Made by a program: the position numbers and the translations under genes
Origin: DASRFA01 sp035651755
GTDB lineage: Bacteria > Desulfobacterota > Binatia > UBA12015
Assembly (NCBI GenBank): GCA_035651755.1
Contig: DASRFA010000056.1
Coordinates: 186,001-250,000 of the forward strand
DNA: 64,000 bases
Direction of reading: 5' to 3'
Part shown: piece after piece, positions 43,253 to 53,614 of the stretch
Layout of the letters: every line of letters starts with the position of its first letter
How positions within the stretch are numbered: the stretch's first letter is position 1
Notes under the pieces: generated by a model
The model's input: the letters and a program-made list of their open reading frames with translations, nothing else
Databases searched by the model: none
Told to the model about the DNA's origin: nothing

Positions 43253-44005
43253 TCAGCGCGACGAAGCGGAGCGGCGGAGGGCGCCCTCCTCCACCGACAC
43301 GAGCACCGGGATCGCGATCTTGGGTTGGCGGCTGCTCGTCGTGCGCACCACGACGCGATCGCTGAACGGACCGGGCTCCCCGTTCGTGCGCGGAGTGACC
43401 ACGAGCCGCATGCCGCGTTCCGGCGGATCGAGCGGGGCGACCGACACGGCGACCTGCCCGCTCTCGCTCTTGACGTCCGTGATCGCGACGTCGTCGCGAT
43501 GGACGACGACGTTGACGACGCTCGTCGCCACGTCGCCGGGCGCGATCCGCCCGAGGAACACCCGGCGCGGCTCGACGCTCACGTCGGTCACGACCTCGCC
43601 GTAGAGCACGAGGGCGATCTCGGACACGCCGGGATCGCTGGTCGCGACGTAGACGGCCTTCGACTGCCTGCCGGAGAGCTGGCTCGTGTCCAGCGCGAGC
43701 TCGACCGCTCCCGACTGTCCCGGATAGACGGTCCGATCGGACAGCACGGACGCGGTGCACCCGCAGCTCGCCTTCACCGAGAGGATGTCGAGCGGCTGGT
43801 CGCCGACGTTCGCGATCTCGAAGCGGTGCAGGACGAGCGCGCCGGGCTCGACGGTGCCGAAGTCGTGGCTCGGCTCGCGCACGAGGGCGCGCGGTCCGCC
43901 GCCGAGCGACGCCGCGCCGCCCCCCGCCTGTCGCGCCGCGCACCCCGCGAGTGCCGCGACGACGCCCAGCAGCGATACGGCGGCCAGAGCGCTTCTCATC
44001 CGCAT
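43253..44005 (-). CDS. DUF1573-containing lipoprotein
   Basis: 250 residues from ATG 44005 (a GTG at 44014 would overlap accC by 4 nt). The signal peptide ends in a lipobox (VAALAGC, Cys22). The DUF1573 domain follows at about residues 45-140: SHDFGTVEPGALVLHRFEIANVGDQPLDILSVKASCGCTASVLSDRTVYPGQSGAVELALDTSQLSGRQSKAVYV, with the family's CGCT motif. A second Ig-like segment fills the C-terminal half. Such ASPM/SPD-2-like beta-sandwich proteins are periplasmic or surface-exposed and of unknown function. Its start lies 5 nt after the accC stop, so the two are co-transcribed. Confidence 0.85.
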   Translation of the reverse strand: MRMRSALAAVSLLGVVAALAGCAARQAGGGAASLGGGPRALVREPSHDFGTVEPGALVLHRFEIANVGDQPLDILSVKASCGCTASVLSDRTVYPGQSGAVELALDTSQLSGRQSKAVYVATSDPGVSEIALVLYGEVVTDVSVEPRRVFLGRIAPGDVATSVVNVVVHRDDVAITDVKSESGQVAVSVAPLDPPERGMRLVVTPRTNGEPGPFSDRVVVRTTSSRQPKIAIPVLVSVEEGALRRSASSR

Positions 44006-44010
44006 CGTTT

Positions 44011-45375
44011 TCACGAGGCGCGCGCCGGCGCGGCGGCGCGCGCGAGCCAGCCTTCGAGGAAGCGCGTGTGGACGTTGCCCGCCACGACGTCGGGATCCTC
44101 GAGAAGGGCGCGATGCATGGCGACGTTCGTCGCGACGCCCTCGATCTGGAGATCGGCGAGCGCCGAACGCATGCGGGAGAGCGCCTCGGGGCGATCGCGG
44201 CCGTGGGCGATCACCTTCGCGAGGAGCGAGTCGTAGTGCGGAGGCACCGGGGTCCCGGCCGCGACGCCGCTGTCGACCCGGATCCCGGGGCCGCCGGGCA
44301 GGCGCAGCACGCTCACCGTGCCGGGTGAAGGCCGCATCGCGATCGGGTCCTCGGCGTTGATGCGGCACTCGATCGCGTGCCCGGTCCACGTCACGTCGCG
44401 CTGGCGGAATGGAAGCGGCTCGCCGGCGGCGATTCGAATCCCCGTCTTCACGATGTCGATGCCGGTCACCGCCTCGGTCACGGGGTGCTCCACCTGCACG
44501 CGGGTGTTCATCTCGATGAAATAGTAGCCGCCGCGGTCGTCGAGTAGAAACTCCACGGTCCCGACGTTGGTGTACCCGATCGCCTTGGCGACCCGCAGGG
44601 CGGACGCCGCCATGCGGGCGCGCAGCCGGCGGTCGAGCGCGAGCGAAGGAGTCTCCTCGAGAACCTTCTGGTAGCGCCGCTGGAGCGAGCACTCGCGCTC
44701 CCCGAGGTCCACGGCGTTCCGCATCTGGTCGGCGATGACCTGGAACTCGATGTGGCGCGCGCGCGGCAGGTACTTCTCGAGGTACAGCTTCCCCTGCCCG
44801 AACGCCGCCTCGCCCTCGGCTCGCGACTGCTGGAGCGCGCCGTCGAGCTCGCCCGGGTCGTTCGCGATGCGAAGCCCGCGTCCGCCGCCGCCGCCGGTCG
44901 CCTTCACGAGGACCGGGAAGCCGATGTCGGCGGCGGCCTTGCGCGCCTCGTCCGCGCCGTGCAGCGACGTCAGCGTCCCGGGCAGCACCGGCACTCCCGC
45001 TCGGCGCATGAAGCGGCGCGCCCTCGCCTTGTCGCCCATGAGCTTGATGTTCCGGACACGCGGCCCGACGAACGCGATCCCCGAGCGGAGGCACGCCTCC
45101 GCGAAGTCGCCGTTCTCGGAGAGGAACCCGTACCCGGGATGGACCGCGTCGCAGCCCTTGGCGTGGGCTGCGGCCACCAGCGCGGCGATCTTCAGGTAGC
45201 TCTGCTCGGCGGGCGGCGGGCCGATGCAGATCTTCTCGTCCGCGAGCTTCACGTGGAGCGCGTCGCGGTCGGCGGAGGAGAACGCGGCGACGCTGGTCAC
45301 GCCGAGCTCGCGGCAGGCGCGGATCACCCGCACCGCGATCTCGCCCCGGTTCGCGACGAGCAGCTTGCGAAACAT
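44011..45375 (-). CDS. accC: Acetyl-CoA carboxylase biotin carboxylase subunit
   Basis: 454 residues from ATG 45375; typical AccC is about 450. Biotin carboxylase N-terminal domain (MFRKLLVANRGEIAVRVIRACRELGV), then the ATP-grasp domain with FPVLVKATGGGGGRGLRIA and YYFIEMNTRVQVEHPVTEAVTGIDIV, and the C-terminal domain with WTGHAIECRINAEDP and PHYDSLLAKVIAHGRDR. It carboxylates biotin on a carrier protein using ATP and bicarbonate. No biotin carrier (accB) or carboxyltransferase gene is adjacent, so it may serve acetyl-CoA carboxylase or another acyl-CoA carboxylase. A DUF1573 lipoprotein gene follows on the same transcript. Confidence 0.93.
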   Translation of the reverse strand: MFRKLLVANRGEIAVRVIRACRELGVTSVAAFSSADRDALHVKLADEKICIGPPPAEQSYLKIAALVAAAHAKGCDAVHPGYGFLSENGDFAEACLRSGIAFVGPRVRNIKLMGDKARARRFMRRAGVPVLPGTLTSLHGADEARKAAADIGFPVLVKATGGGGGRGLRIANDPGELDGALQQSRAEGEAAFGQGKLYLEKYLPRARHIEFQVIADQMRNAVDLGERECSLQRRYQKVLEETPSLALDRRLRARMAASALRVAKAIGYTNVGTVEFLLDDRGGYYFIEMNTRVQVEHPVTEAVTGIDIVKTGIRIAAGEPLPFRQRDVTWTGHAIECRINAEDPIAMRPSPGTVSVLRLPGGPGIRVDSGVAAGTPVPPHYDSLLAKVIAHGRDRPEALSRMRSALADLQIEGVATNVAMHRALLEDPDVVAGNVHTRFLEGWLARAAAPARAS

Positions 45376-45568
45376 CCCACCCCACACTGCGCCGCCGGCT
45401 CCGGCCGGCGGCGCCGCGGAACGGCCGCGACTCGATGCGTCGTCCGACGTCGGCGCGCTCCGCCCCGCGACATTCGTACCGGAACGGTGGCCCGGGCGCG
45501 AGCCGCGTGCGGCGCACGCCCCGCGTCCGAGCTTGCGCTCGGCGCGCCACCGGGGTTGATGAACCGAC

Positions 45569-48283
45569 ATGGCTCAGGCGAAGGCGTCGCGGCGCATCCG
45601 GCGTCAGGCTCAAACCTCGGCTCGCCGCCAGGCGGCGCGGCAAACGCCCGCGCACGACCGCGAGCCGTGGCTGGTGCCGCTCCTCGCCGGCGCCTTCCTC
45701 GTCTCGGGGTGCGCGGGGCTCATCCACGAGGTCGTCTGGACCCGCCTGCTGGGACACCTCTTCGGGGTGAGCTCGTTCGCGATCTCGACCGTTCTCGGCG
45801 CCTACATGGGAGGACTCGCGCTCGGGAGCTGGTGGATGGGCGGACGCGCCGAGCGCTTCGCGGACCAGCGCCGCGTCTACGCCTGGCTCGAGCTCGGCAT
45901 CGGGCTCTTCGCGCTCGCCATCCCCGGCATCCTGTCGCTCGCGGAGCCGCTCTACGGGTGGGTCTGGCGACAGCAGCACCTGTCGTTCGCCGTCTTCAGC
46001 GCTCTTCGCCTGCTGATCGCGGGATCGATCCTGCTCGTGCCGACGTTCCTCATGGGCGCGACCCTGCCGGCGCTCGCGGAGTACCTGGCGCGCCGCGAAG
46101 GCCGCCGCCTCACCCCGCAGTGGCTCTACACGCTGAACCTCGCGGGGGCGGTGGTCGGCGTCGCGCTCGCCGGGTTCGTGCTGATGCCGTCGCTCGGCGT
46201 CTGGGCGACGATCATCTCCGGAGCGCTCCTGAACCTCGGCGTGGCAGGCGTCGTCCTGTCGCTGCCGCCGGCTCCGCTTCCTTTCGCCGGCAACGCGGCG
46301 GCCGAGGCCGCGTCGCGCGACGAGACGACGGCGAGCGACGCGGACGCGAGCGCGAGCGGCGCGCCTCGCATCCGCGCCGCGCTTCTCGTCGCGGCGTTCC
46401 TCTCTGGCCTCCTGTCGCTCGCGACGCAGGTCGCGTGGACTCGCGTGCTCGTCCTCGTCGTCGGCTCGACGACGTGGGCGTTCAGCTCCGTGCTGCTCGT
46501 CTACCTCGTCTGCCTGGGACTGGGCGCCGCGCTCGCCTCGCGCGCCGCCGATCGCATGCGGCGCCGCGCGGAACGCGATCCCGACGGCGAAGAGACGTTC
46601 CGCAATGCGACGGCGCGCGCGCTCTGCGTCGCCTTCCTCCTCGTCGCCTTCCTGACCGTGATCGGCGTCATCGTCGCGAACCGCCTCCCGTGGATCTACT
46701 ACGCGCTCTACTCGATCACGGACCCCGGCGCGGTGAGCGGGATGATCCTGCGCGGCATCATGACGGCGTTCCTCGTCCTGTTCGCGCCGATCCTCGTCGC
46801 GGGCACGATCCTGCCGCTCACGCTCGCCGCGGCGCTACCGCACGGGGAGCGCGGGACCGGCGCAGCCGTCGGAGAGGTGTACGCGGTCAACACGATCGGG
46901 GCGATCGCGGGCTCGCTCCTGGGCGGCTTCGTCCTGGTACCGTACCTCGGAAGCCAGCACGCGCTCCTCTGGCTCGCCGCGACCGCGGCGGCCGCGAGCC
47001 TGTTCTTCCTCACCGCGGGCGAGCGGCGGACGTGGCTCACCGCGGCGGCGACCGCGAGCGCGGTTTCGGTCGCCGGCGCGCTCGCGCTCCTCCCGAAGTG
47101 GAACCAGAGCATCCTGCACGGCGGGATCTTCGAGCCCGGCCGCTACGGCGGCCAGCTCGAGGCAGCCCTCCACGACTCGGGCGAGTCGATCGTCTTCCAC
47201 CGCGAGGGCCGGACCGCGAGCGTCCTCGTGACCGACTTCGCGAACGGCATCCGCTCCATGCGGATCGACGCCCGCTCGAACGCGAGCAACCACCCCGGCG
47301 ACATGGCGACGCAGATGATGCTCGCGGCCGCTCCCCTGCTCCTCGCGCCTCGCATCGACGACGTCTTCATCGTCGGCTGGGGAAGCGGCGTGACCGCCGG
47401 GACGACGCTCCAGTTTCCCGTCAAGTCGGTGACCGCGGTCGAGCTCGAGCCGGCCGTCGTGGAGGCGTCGCACTACTTCGAGCACGTCAACCACAAACCG
47501 CTCGAGGACCCGCGGATGACGCTCTTCGAGGACGACGCGCGCCACATCCTCTCCGCGTCCGACCGCACCTGGGACGTGATCATCTCGGAGCCGCCGCACC
47601 CCTGGGTCGCGGGCGTCGCGAACCTCTTCACCCAGGACTTCTACCGCCTCGCGGCGCGCCGACTCGGCCCCGACGGCATCTTCACGCAGTGGCTCCAGAG
47701 CTACGAGATGACGCTCGAAACCTACCGCTCGATCGTCGCGACGTTCACGTCGGTCTTCCCCGAAGCGATGATCTTCTACACGCCCGGAACGACCGACACG
47801 GTCATCGTCGGGTCGCGGCAGCCCTTCGAGCTCCGGCTGAGCCGCCTCGAGAACCCGTGGCTGCAGGAGACGGTCCGCGCCGAGCTCGCGCGCATCGGTC
47901 TCACCCGCCCGGAGCACTTTCTCGCGATGGCGGCGCTCGGACCGAAGGACGTGCGGGCCTTCGCCGGAGGCGCGCCGATCAATACCGACGACAACATGCT
48001 CGTCGAGTTCCACGCCGCCGCCGGCTCGCTCACGACGTACCAGACGTGGCCCGAGATCGAGCGGCGCGCGCCCGGCATCGAGGCGGTCGTCGCGGACGCC
48101 GACACGGTCCTCTCGAGCCCCGACCGGCTTCGGGCCTACATGCACGGGCTCCGGATCGTCGATCGCGACCCGTCCCGCTACGACAGTCGCCTCCGCGAAG
48201 CCGATCGCAGCGGCGCCGATGCGGGCGGACAGCCGGCGGACGGCGGTGAGCCGGACGCGGGCGACGGCGCGGCCGGCCGGTAG
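45569..48283 (+). CDS. Fused membrane/spermidine synthase-like protein (paralog 3)
   Basis: 904 residues from ATG 45569. A basic cytoplasmic leader of about 35 residues is followed by about 14 helices with GCAGLIHEVVWTRLLGHLFG and ISTVLGAYMGGLALGSWWMG. The SpeE-like C-terminal domain contains VFIVGWGSGVTAGTTLQF near 600, VTAVELEPAVVEASHYFEHVNH and WDVIISEPPHPWVAGVANLFTQDFY near 672, and ends with a variable Asp/Gly-rich tail. As in the other two copies, the catalytic acidic motif of spermidine synthase is replaced (SEPPHPW). The strong similarity to the 29.4-kb copy points to a lineage-specific duplication. Activity unknown. Confidence 0.85.
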   Translation: MAQAKASRRIRRQAQTSARRQAARQTPAHDREPWLVPLLAGAFLVSGCAGLIHEVVWTRLLGHLFGVSSFAISTVLGAYMGGLALGSWWMGGRAERFADQRRVYAWLELGIGLFALAIPGILSLAEPLYGWVWRQQHLSFAVFSALRLLIAGSILLVPTFLMGATLPALAEYLARREGRRLTPQWLYTLNLAGAVVGVALAGFVLMPSLGVWATIISGALLNLGVAGVVLSLPPAPLPFAGNAAAEAASRDETTASDADASASGAPRIRAALLVAAFLSGLLSLATQVAWTRVLVLVVGSTTWAFSSVLLVYLVCLGLGAALASRAADRMRRRAERDPDGEETFRNATARALCVAFLLVAFLTVIGVIVANRLPWIYYALYSITDPGAVSGMILRGIMTAFLVLFAPILVAGTILPLTLAAALPHGERGTGAAVGEVYAVNTIGAIAGSLLGGFVLVPYLGSQHALLWLAATAAAASLFFLTAGERRTWLTAAATASAVSVAGALALLPKWNQSILHGGIFEPGRYGGQLEAALHDSGESIVFHREGRTASVLVTDFANGIRSMRIDARSNASNHPGDMATQMMLAAAPLLLAPRIDDVFIVGWGSGVTAGTTLQFPVKSVTAVELEPAVVEASHYFEHVNHKPLEDPRMTLFEDDARHILSASDRTWDVIISEPPHPWVAGVANLFTQDFYRLAARRLGPDGIFTQWLQSYEMTLETYRSIVATFTSVFPEAMIFYTPGTTDTVIVGSRQPFELRLSRLENPWLQETVRAELARIGLTRPEHFLAMAALGPKDVRAFAGGAPINTDDNMLVEFHAAAGSLTTYQTWPEIERRAPGIEAVVADADTVLSSPDRLRAYMHGLRIVDRDPSRYDSRLREADRSGADAGGQPADGGEPDAGDGAAGR

Positions 48284-48300
48284 AAGAGGACGGCCGCGAC

Positions 48301-48328
48301 GAGGAGCCCGGACTCCTCTAGCTAGGAG
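48301..48328. terminator. Possible bidirectional terminator between convergent genes
   Basis: The 46-nt gap between the converging fused gene and the sulfatase gene holds GAGGAG (48301-48306) pairing with CTCCTC (48313-48318) and an alternative pairing CTCCT (48313-48317) with AGGAG (48324-48328). There is no T-run on either side, so this is a weak call based on position. Confidence 0.3.
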
Positions 48329-48329
48329 C

Positions 48330-50450
48330 CTATTCGACGTAGCCGAGCGCGCGCAGCTTCCGGAGCGTCGGGTCGTCGACGTCGCTCGCGATCGGCGCGG
48401 TCGCGCCGGCGCCGCGCAGCGCGGCGGCCGCGTCCCGCATCCGCCGGTGCACCGCGAGGAGCGGGCGTCCCGCCTCGCGCAGCGCGGGATCGTCGAGCGG
48501 CTGGGTCTCGCCCGGGTCGGCGACGACGTCGTAGACCTCGGCCGGCTCGTCGCGGTCGCCGCGGAAGATCCATGCGAGCGCGCCGCGGCGTGCTTCGACG
48601 AGCCGCTGGCGATCGGACAGCGGTCCTTTCTCGGCGAAGAGCACGCGGTCGGCGGGAAAGGGATCGCCGCGGAGCAGCCCGGCGAGGCTCGCGCCGGAGA
48701 GCGATCGCGGCGGCTCGAGCCCGACGAGCGCGAGCACGGTCGGCGCGACGTCGGCGAGCGAGACCGGGACGTCGATCCGGAGACCCGCCGGAACGAGGCC
48801 GGGAGCGACGACGACCAGCGGGACGTGGAGGACCTCGCGATAGAGCGTCCGCGCGTGCGACCGCCCGCCGTGCTCGCCGAACTCCTCGCCGTGATCCGAC
48901 GTCAGAATGAGGATCGTATCGTCGAGGAGATCCGATCGCCGGAGCTCGTCGGCGAGTCGGCCGACGACCGCGTCCGTCCAGCGCACCTCGCCCGCGTAGA
49001 GCGCGCAGTCGACGCCGTGCCGGTCCTCGGCGTCCGCCGCCGGGCAGGGATCGCCAGGAGCTCGCTGCGCCGACGGCGACAGCGCCCACTCCGCAGGCGG
49101 CGTGTAGGGCTCGTGCACCTGGTACGTGTGGAGGAACAGGAAGGTCTTCTCGTCGCGGTGCGCGGCGAGCCACTGCATTCCCGACGCGAACGTCGCCTCG
49201 ATGTCGCCGCGCGTGTCGAGCGGGCTCAACCCCTTCTGCTCGCGGTACGAGTCGAATCCGCGCGGGAACCCGGCCGACGCGTACAGCATCGCGTCCTCGG
49301 TGGACGCGCCCGTCGCCCAGCCCTGCGACGCGAGGCGCTCCGCGAGCGTCGGGATCGAAGGGGGCAGCGCGCCGCCCCCGACCCCGACGCCGTGCACGGC
49401 CGGGTAGAGGCCGGTCATCATCGTCATGTGCGATGCGGTCGTGGAGGGGAACGCGCTGCTCGCGTCGATGAACGACGTCCCGGCCGCGGCGAGGCGGTCG
49501 ATCTCCGGCGTGAGCGGGACGCCGCCGATCGACGCGCCGACGAAGTCGCCGCGCAGCGTGTCGAGCGAAACGAGCACCACGTTTCGCTGGGCGGCGCGCG
49601 CGCGCGGCTCGAGCACCGCGGGCGCACCCCAGAGCGGCGCGGAGAAGGCCGCGGTCGCGTCGTCGCCCGCGCGCGCGACGACGCGCGTCGACAGCACCAG
49701 GCGGACGCCTTTCGCGACGTCCGCGAGCCGATCGAGCGACACGCGCCGGTCGACCCAGCGATCGCCGACCTCCTTCGGATCGAAGACCGCGCTCCAGACC
49801 TCGACCTCGCCGCGCGGCAGGAGCGCGCTGACGCGGAACTCGGCGGGCGACGCGCCCGCGCGCGCGAGAGCCGGCTCGAAGCCGACCGCGAACTCGAGGA
49901 CGGCGCCGCGCTCGAGCGCGAGCGGCCGCGTCGCGTGGCGCTGCTCGTCGGGCGGCACGGCGAAGCCAGTCGCGCGGACGCTCAGCTGACCGACGGCGGG
50001 CGGCGTGTCGGGGAGCCGGAGGACGAACTCGGACGAAGCGGTCCCGGCCGCAATTGGCACCGACTCCCCGCCGAGGAGCTCGAGCGTCGTCCCGAGGAGG
50101 CGGACGTCGACCACCGAGCGCCCGCTTCGCAGCGGCTCCGCGATCGCGACGACGTATGGCGTCGGCCCGTGGCTGGTCGCGGGAAGCGACTCCTTCGCGA
50201 GCACGACCGGCTCGACGCAGCCGATCGCCGGCCGGATGTCGTCCGCGACCGCGCATCGGACCACCGGTGCGCCTGGCGCGACGCCCGCGAGCCACTGCGT
50301 GAGGCGTATCGTCGGCTCCAGGACGCGGCCGCGCTCGCAGCCCGATGCCGCGACGACGGCCACGGCCGCGACAATCGCCAGCGCCGCGTGGCGGCGACGC
50401 GCGCGCGCTAGGCGACCATCGCCGGTCGATCGGTTCGGCGCTTCCCGCAC
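48330..50450 (-). CDS. Sulfatase/alkaline phosphatase-superfamily lipoprotein
   Basis: 706 residues from ATG 50450. The signal peptide ends in VAASGC (lipobox), followed by about 260 residues of beta-rich sequence without known match and then a sulfatase-superfamily domain from about residue 290. Motifs: RNVVLVSLDTLRGDFVGASIGG (first metal Asp), SSAFPSTTASHMTMMTGLYP (nucleophile region), FLFLHTYQVHEPYTPP, and LILTSDHGEEFGEHGG (metal Asp/His). The sulfatase signature C/S-x-P-x-R, needed for formylglycine, is absent; a Ser/Thr in PSTTASH is the only candidate nucleophile. It may therefore be a phosphoesterase or phosphotransferase rather than a sulfatase. Exported, lipid-anchored. Confidence 0.85.
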   Translation of the reverse strand: MREAPNRSTGDGRLARARRRHAALAIVAAVAVVAASGCERGRVLEPTIRLTQWLAGVAPGAPVVRCAVADDIRPAIGCVEPVVLAKESLPATSHGPTPYVVAIAEPLRSGRSVVDVRLLGTTLELLGGESVPIAAGTASSEFVLRLPDTPPAVGQLSVRATGFAVPPDEQRHATRPLALERGAVLEFAVGFEPALARAGASPAEFRVSALLPRGEVEVWSAVFDPKEVGDRWVDRRVSLDRLADVAKGVRLVLSTRVVARAGDDATAAFSAPLWGAPAVLEPRARAAQRNVVLVSLDTLRGDFVGASIGGVPLTPEIDRLAAAGTSFIDASSAFPSTTASHMTMMTGLYPAVHGVGVGGGALPPSIPTLAERLASQGWATGASTEDAMLYASAGFPRGFDSYREQKGLSPLDTRGDIEATFASGMQWLAAHRDEKTFLFLHTYQVHEPYTPPAEWALSPSAQRAPGDPCPAADAEDRHGVDCALYAGEVRWTDAVVGRLADELRRSDLLDDTILILTSDHGEEFGEHGGRSHARTLYREVLHVPLVVVAPGLVPAGLRIDVPVSLADVAPTVLALVGLEPPRSLSGASLAGLLRGDPFPADRVLFAEKGPLSDRQRLVEARRGALAWIFRGDRDEPAEVYDVVADPGETQPLDDPALREAGRPLLAVHRRMRDAAAALRGAGATAPIASDVDDPTLRKLRALGYVE

Positions 50451-50564
50451 GGCGTCGTGGGCCCCCGCTGGGGAGCCGACAGCTGCGAGTGTTCCTCAAG
50501 TCGCTGCGAAATGCGACCGCGCGGGGGCGACACGTCCGCGCTGCGTCGCACCGGCCGAAACGAC

Positions 50565-50636
50565 GAAGCCCCGCCGGCGTCGGAACGCCGCGGGGCTTCG
50601 AGGCCGGAGCGGGACGCCGCGCGAGCGGCGTCCCGC
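50565..50636 (-). terminator. Double-hairpin terminator after the TSP3 gene
   Basis: Two hairpins lie 13-85 nt beyond the stop of the TSP3-repeat gene. The first met by polymerase is a perfect 12-bp stem (50625-50636 with 50609-50620, 4-nt loop). The second is a 15-bp stem with one bulge (50585-50599 with 50565-50580). On the minus strand the tail then reads CGTCGTTTCGGCCG, identical to the tail after the double hairpin at 54.7 kb. No long T-run, so strength is inferred from the stems. Confidence 0.7.
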
Positions 50637-50649
50637 CGGGTGATGGCAC

Positions 50650-52356
<1,707 letters not shown>

Positions 52357-52560
52357 GCTCTTGATCCCTCCTTGTCAGCTTTCGGTCGAGGACGGTCTCC
52401 CGGATCCGCAGCCAGTTTTGGCGTGGCGATGGGACGGTCGCCGCGCACTCTCGAGGTCCTAGCCGCGCACCTTGCGCCAGGCGCTGCGCGGTTGTCAATG
52501 AACTTTCTTCGGCACGCGGCCGAGCGCTCGGTGGTGCACCTGCGCGGGCGAACTGCGCGG

Positions 52561-52593
52561 CGTCAAACGAAACCCCGATGGGGTCATTTGACG
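52561..52593. repeat. Inverted repeat upstream of the TSP3 gene
   Basis: CGTCAAA (52561-52567) and TTTGACG (52587-52593) are perfect inverted 7-mers flanking an inner ACCCC/GGGGT stem (52572-52576 with 52580-52584). It lies 48 nt past the stop of the LFSGCSG gene at 52641 and 205 nt before the TSP3 start on the minus strand. It could be a terminator for the former or an operator for the latter. The rest of the 284-nt gap (52357-52640) shows nothing I can name. Confidence 0.45.
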
Positions 52594-52640
52594 GGTCGCG
52601 TCGAGAGGCGCCGCAGGGATCGGGGCGACCGGGCGTTTGC

Positions 52641-53519
52641 TCAGGAGCCGCTGCAGCCCGAGAAGAGGCCGCGAATACCGCTCGCCCGCTCGGCCGGCGC
52701 GCTCGCAGCGGGCCGAGCGGCGGCAGGGGCATCCGGGGAGTCGGGGATGCGATACGCGACGAACGCGCCCGAGAAGCCGATCGGAACCGGGGGAAGCGAA
52801 AAGTCGCTACCACCCGCCGGCAGCATGAGCGCCTGAACCGCTTGTCCGCTCAGGCGATTCCTCGCGACGTCGACGATGGCGAGCGTCGAGAGGCTGCGGG
52901 TCGGCCTCGCCTCCGGCGGGGAGTAGGTTTCCTCGATCGTCAGGAAGAAGCGGGCGTTGATCGGGTTCATCTGCTCCTTGTCCGCGGAGGCGGCGGAGTC
53001 GGCAGCGCTCAGCTTCGTCGCGATCGTCCGTTCGTCCTTCGGCGGAGGCGTCGCGAGCCCGGGCCAGGCGCGCGCGACCGCCGCGATGACGTCCGCGGCA
53101 GGCGGGGCGCTCATCGCGTCGACCGACCCGGCGGCCGGCGAAGCAACGGGGGCCGCGCCGCGTTTGACGCCGATCGTTCGCGAATCGATCCGGAGCTTCA
53201 GGTCGTCGGGAAGCTGGCCGCGATGCACGTGCACCGCGAGCCCCTCGCCCGTCTTCGCGATCTCGAACGTGCGCAGCACGATCGCCTGTCCCGCGCCTTT
53301 CTGGATGTCGGTGCTGAGTGGCTTCGCTTCGATGACGGCGAGCCACCGCCCGACGAGCTCGTCCGGGATCGCACCGGCGGTCGTCGTCGTGTCGCGGGCG
53401 ACCGCATCCGGAACCGCGGCCGATCCGCGCTCGTCGGCGGAGTGCGAGGACGGCACGGCGAGGAAGCCCATCGAGCAGCAGAGAAAGACGAGCAACCGCC
53501 GCGTCGAGCGTCGTCGCAT
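52641..53519 (-). CDS. Secreted protein, LFSGCSG family member 1 (unknown function)
   Basis: 292 residues from ATG 53519. The signal peptide (RRLLVFLCCSMGFLAVPSSHSADE) ends near residue 28. The mature protein aligns over its length with the next gene upstream: DTTTTAGAIPDELVGRWLAVIEAKPL (44-68), IVLRTFEIAKTGEGLAVHVHRGQLPDDLKLRID (80-112), an Ala/Pro linker, VARAWPGL, and the end GIRGLFSGCSGS. The shared ends and blocks show an old tandem duplication (moderate identity). I recognise no known family. A palindrome CTGCTAGCAG lies 8 nt before the start codon, as in the paralog. An A-rich stretch (AAGAAAAAAG) lies about 45-55 nt upstream. Confidence 0.75.
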   Translation of the reverse strand: MRRRSTRRLLVFLCCSMGFLAVPSSHSADERGSAAVPDAVARDTTTTAGAIPDELVGRWLAVIEAKPLSTDIQKGAGQAIVLRTFEIAKTGEGLAVHVHRGQLPDDLKLRIDSRTIGVKRGAAPVASPAAGSVDAMSAPPAADVIAAVARAWPGLATPPPKDERTIATKLSAADSAASADKEQMNPINARFFLTIEETYSPPEARPTRSLSTLAIVDVARNRLSGQAVQALMLPAGGSDFSLPPVPIGFSGAFVAYRIPDSPDAPAAARPAASAPAERASGIRGLFSGCSGS

Positions 53520-53527
53520 CGGCGCTG

Positions 53528-53537
53528 CTGCTAGCAG
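53528..53537. promoter_or_regulatory. Palindrome CTGCTAGCAG before the 52.6-kb gene
   Basis: A perfect 10-bp palindrome ending 8 nt upstream of the start codon at 53519. The identical sequence sits 7 nt upstream of the paralogous gene at 54547. Being conserved at the translation start of both genes, it is a candidate operator or translational control element; neither gene shows a standard Shine-Dalgarno there. Confidence 0.45.
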
Positions 53538-53614
53538 ACGTCGCCCCGGCCGACAAGCGAACGAACTTTTTTCTTGCAGTACGACACCCCGCCGTTGCCG
53601 CCGCGTTTGCGTCG

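Noticed and set aside
39019..43365. A 1448-residue plus-strand reading frame
   Set aside because: Antisense of mfd; composition is typical of the complement of a GC-rich gene (Arg/Glu/Leu/Val-rich, no motifs).
48219..50411. A 730-residue plus-strand reading frame
   Set aside because: Antisense shadow of the sulfatase-superfamily gene.
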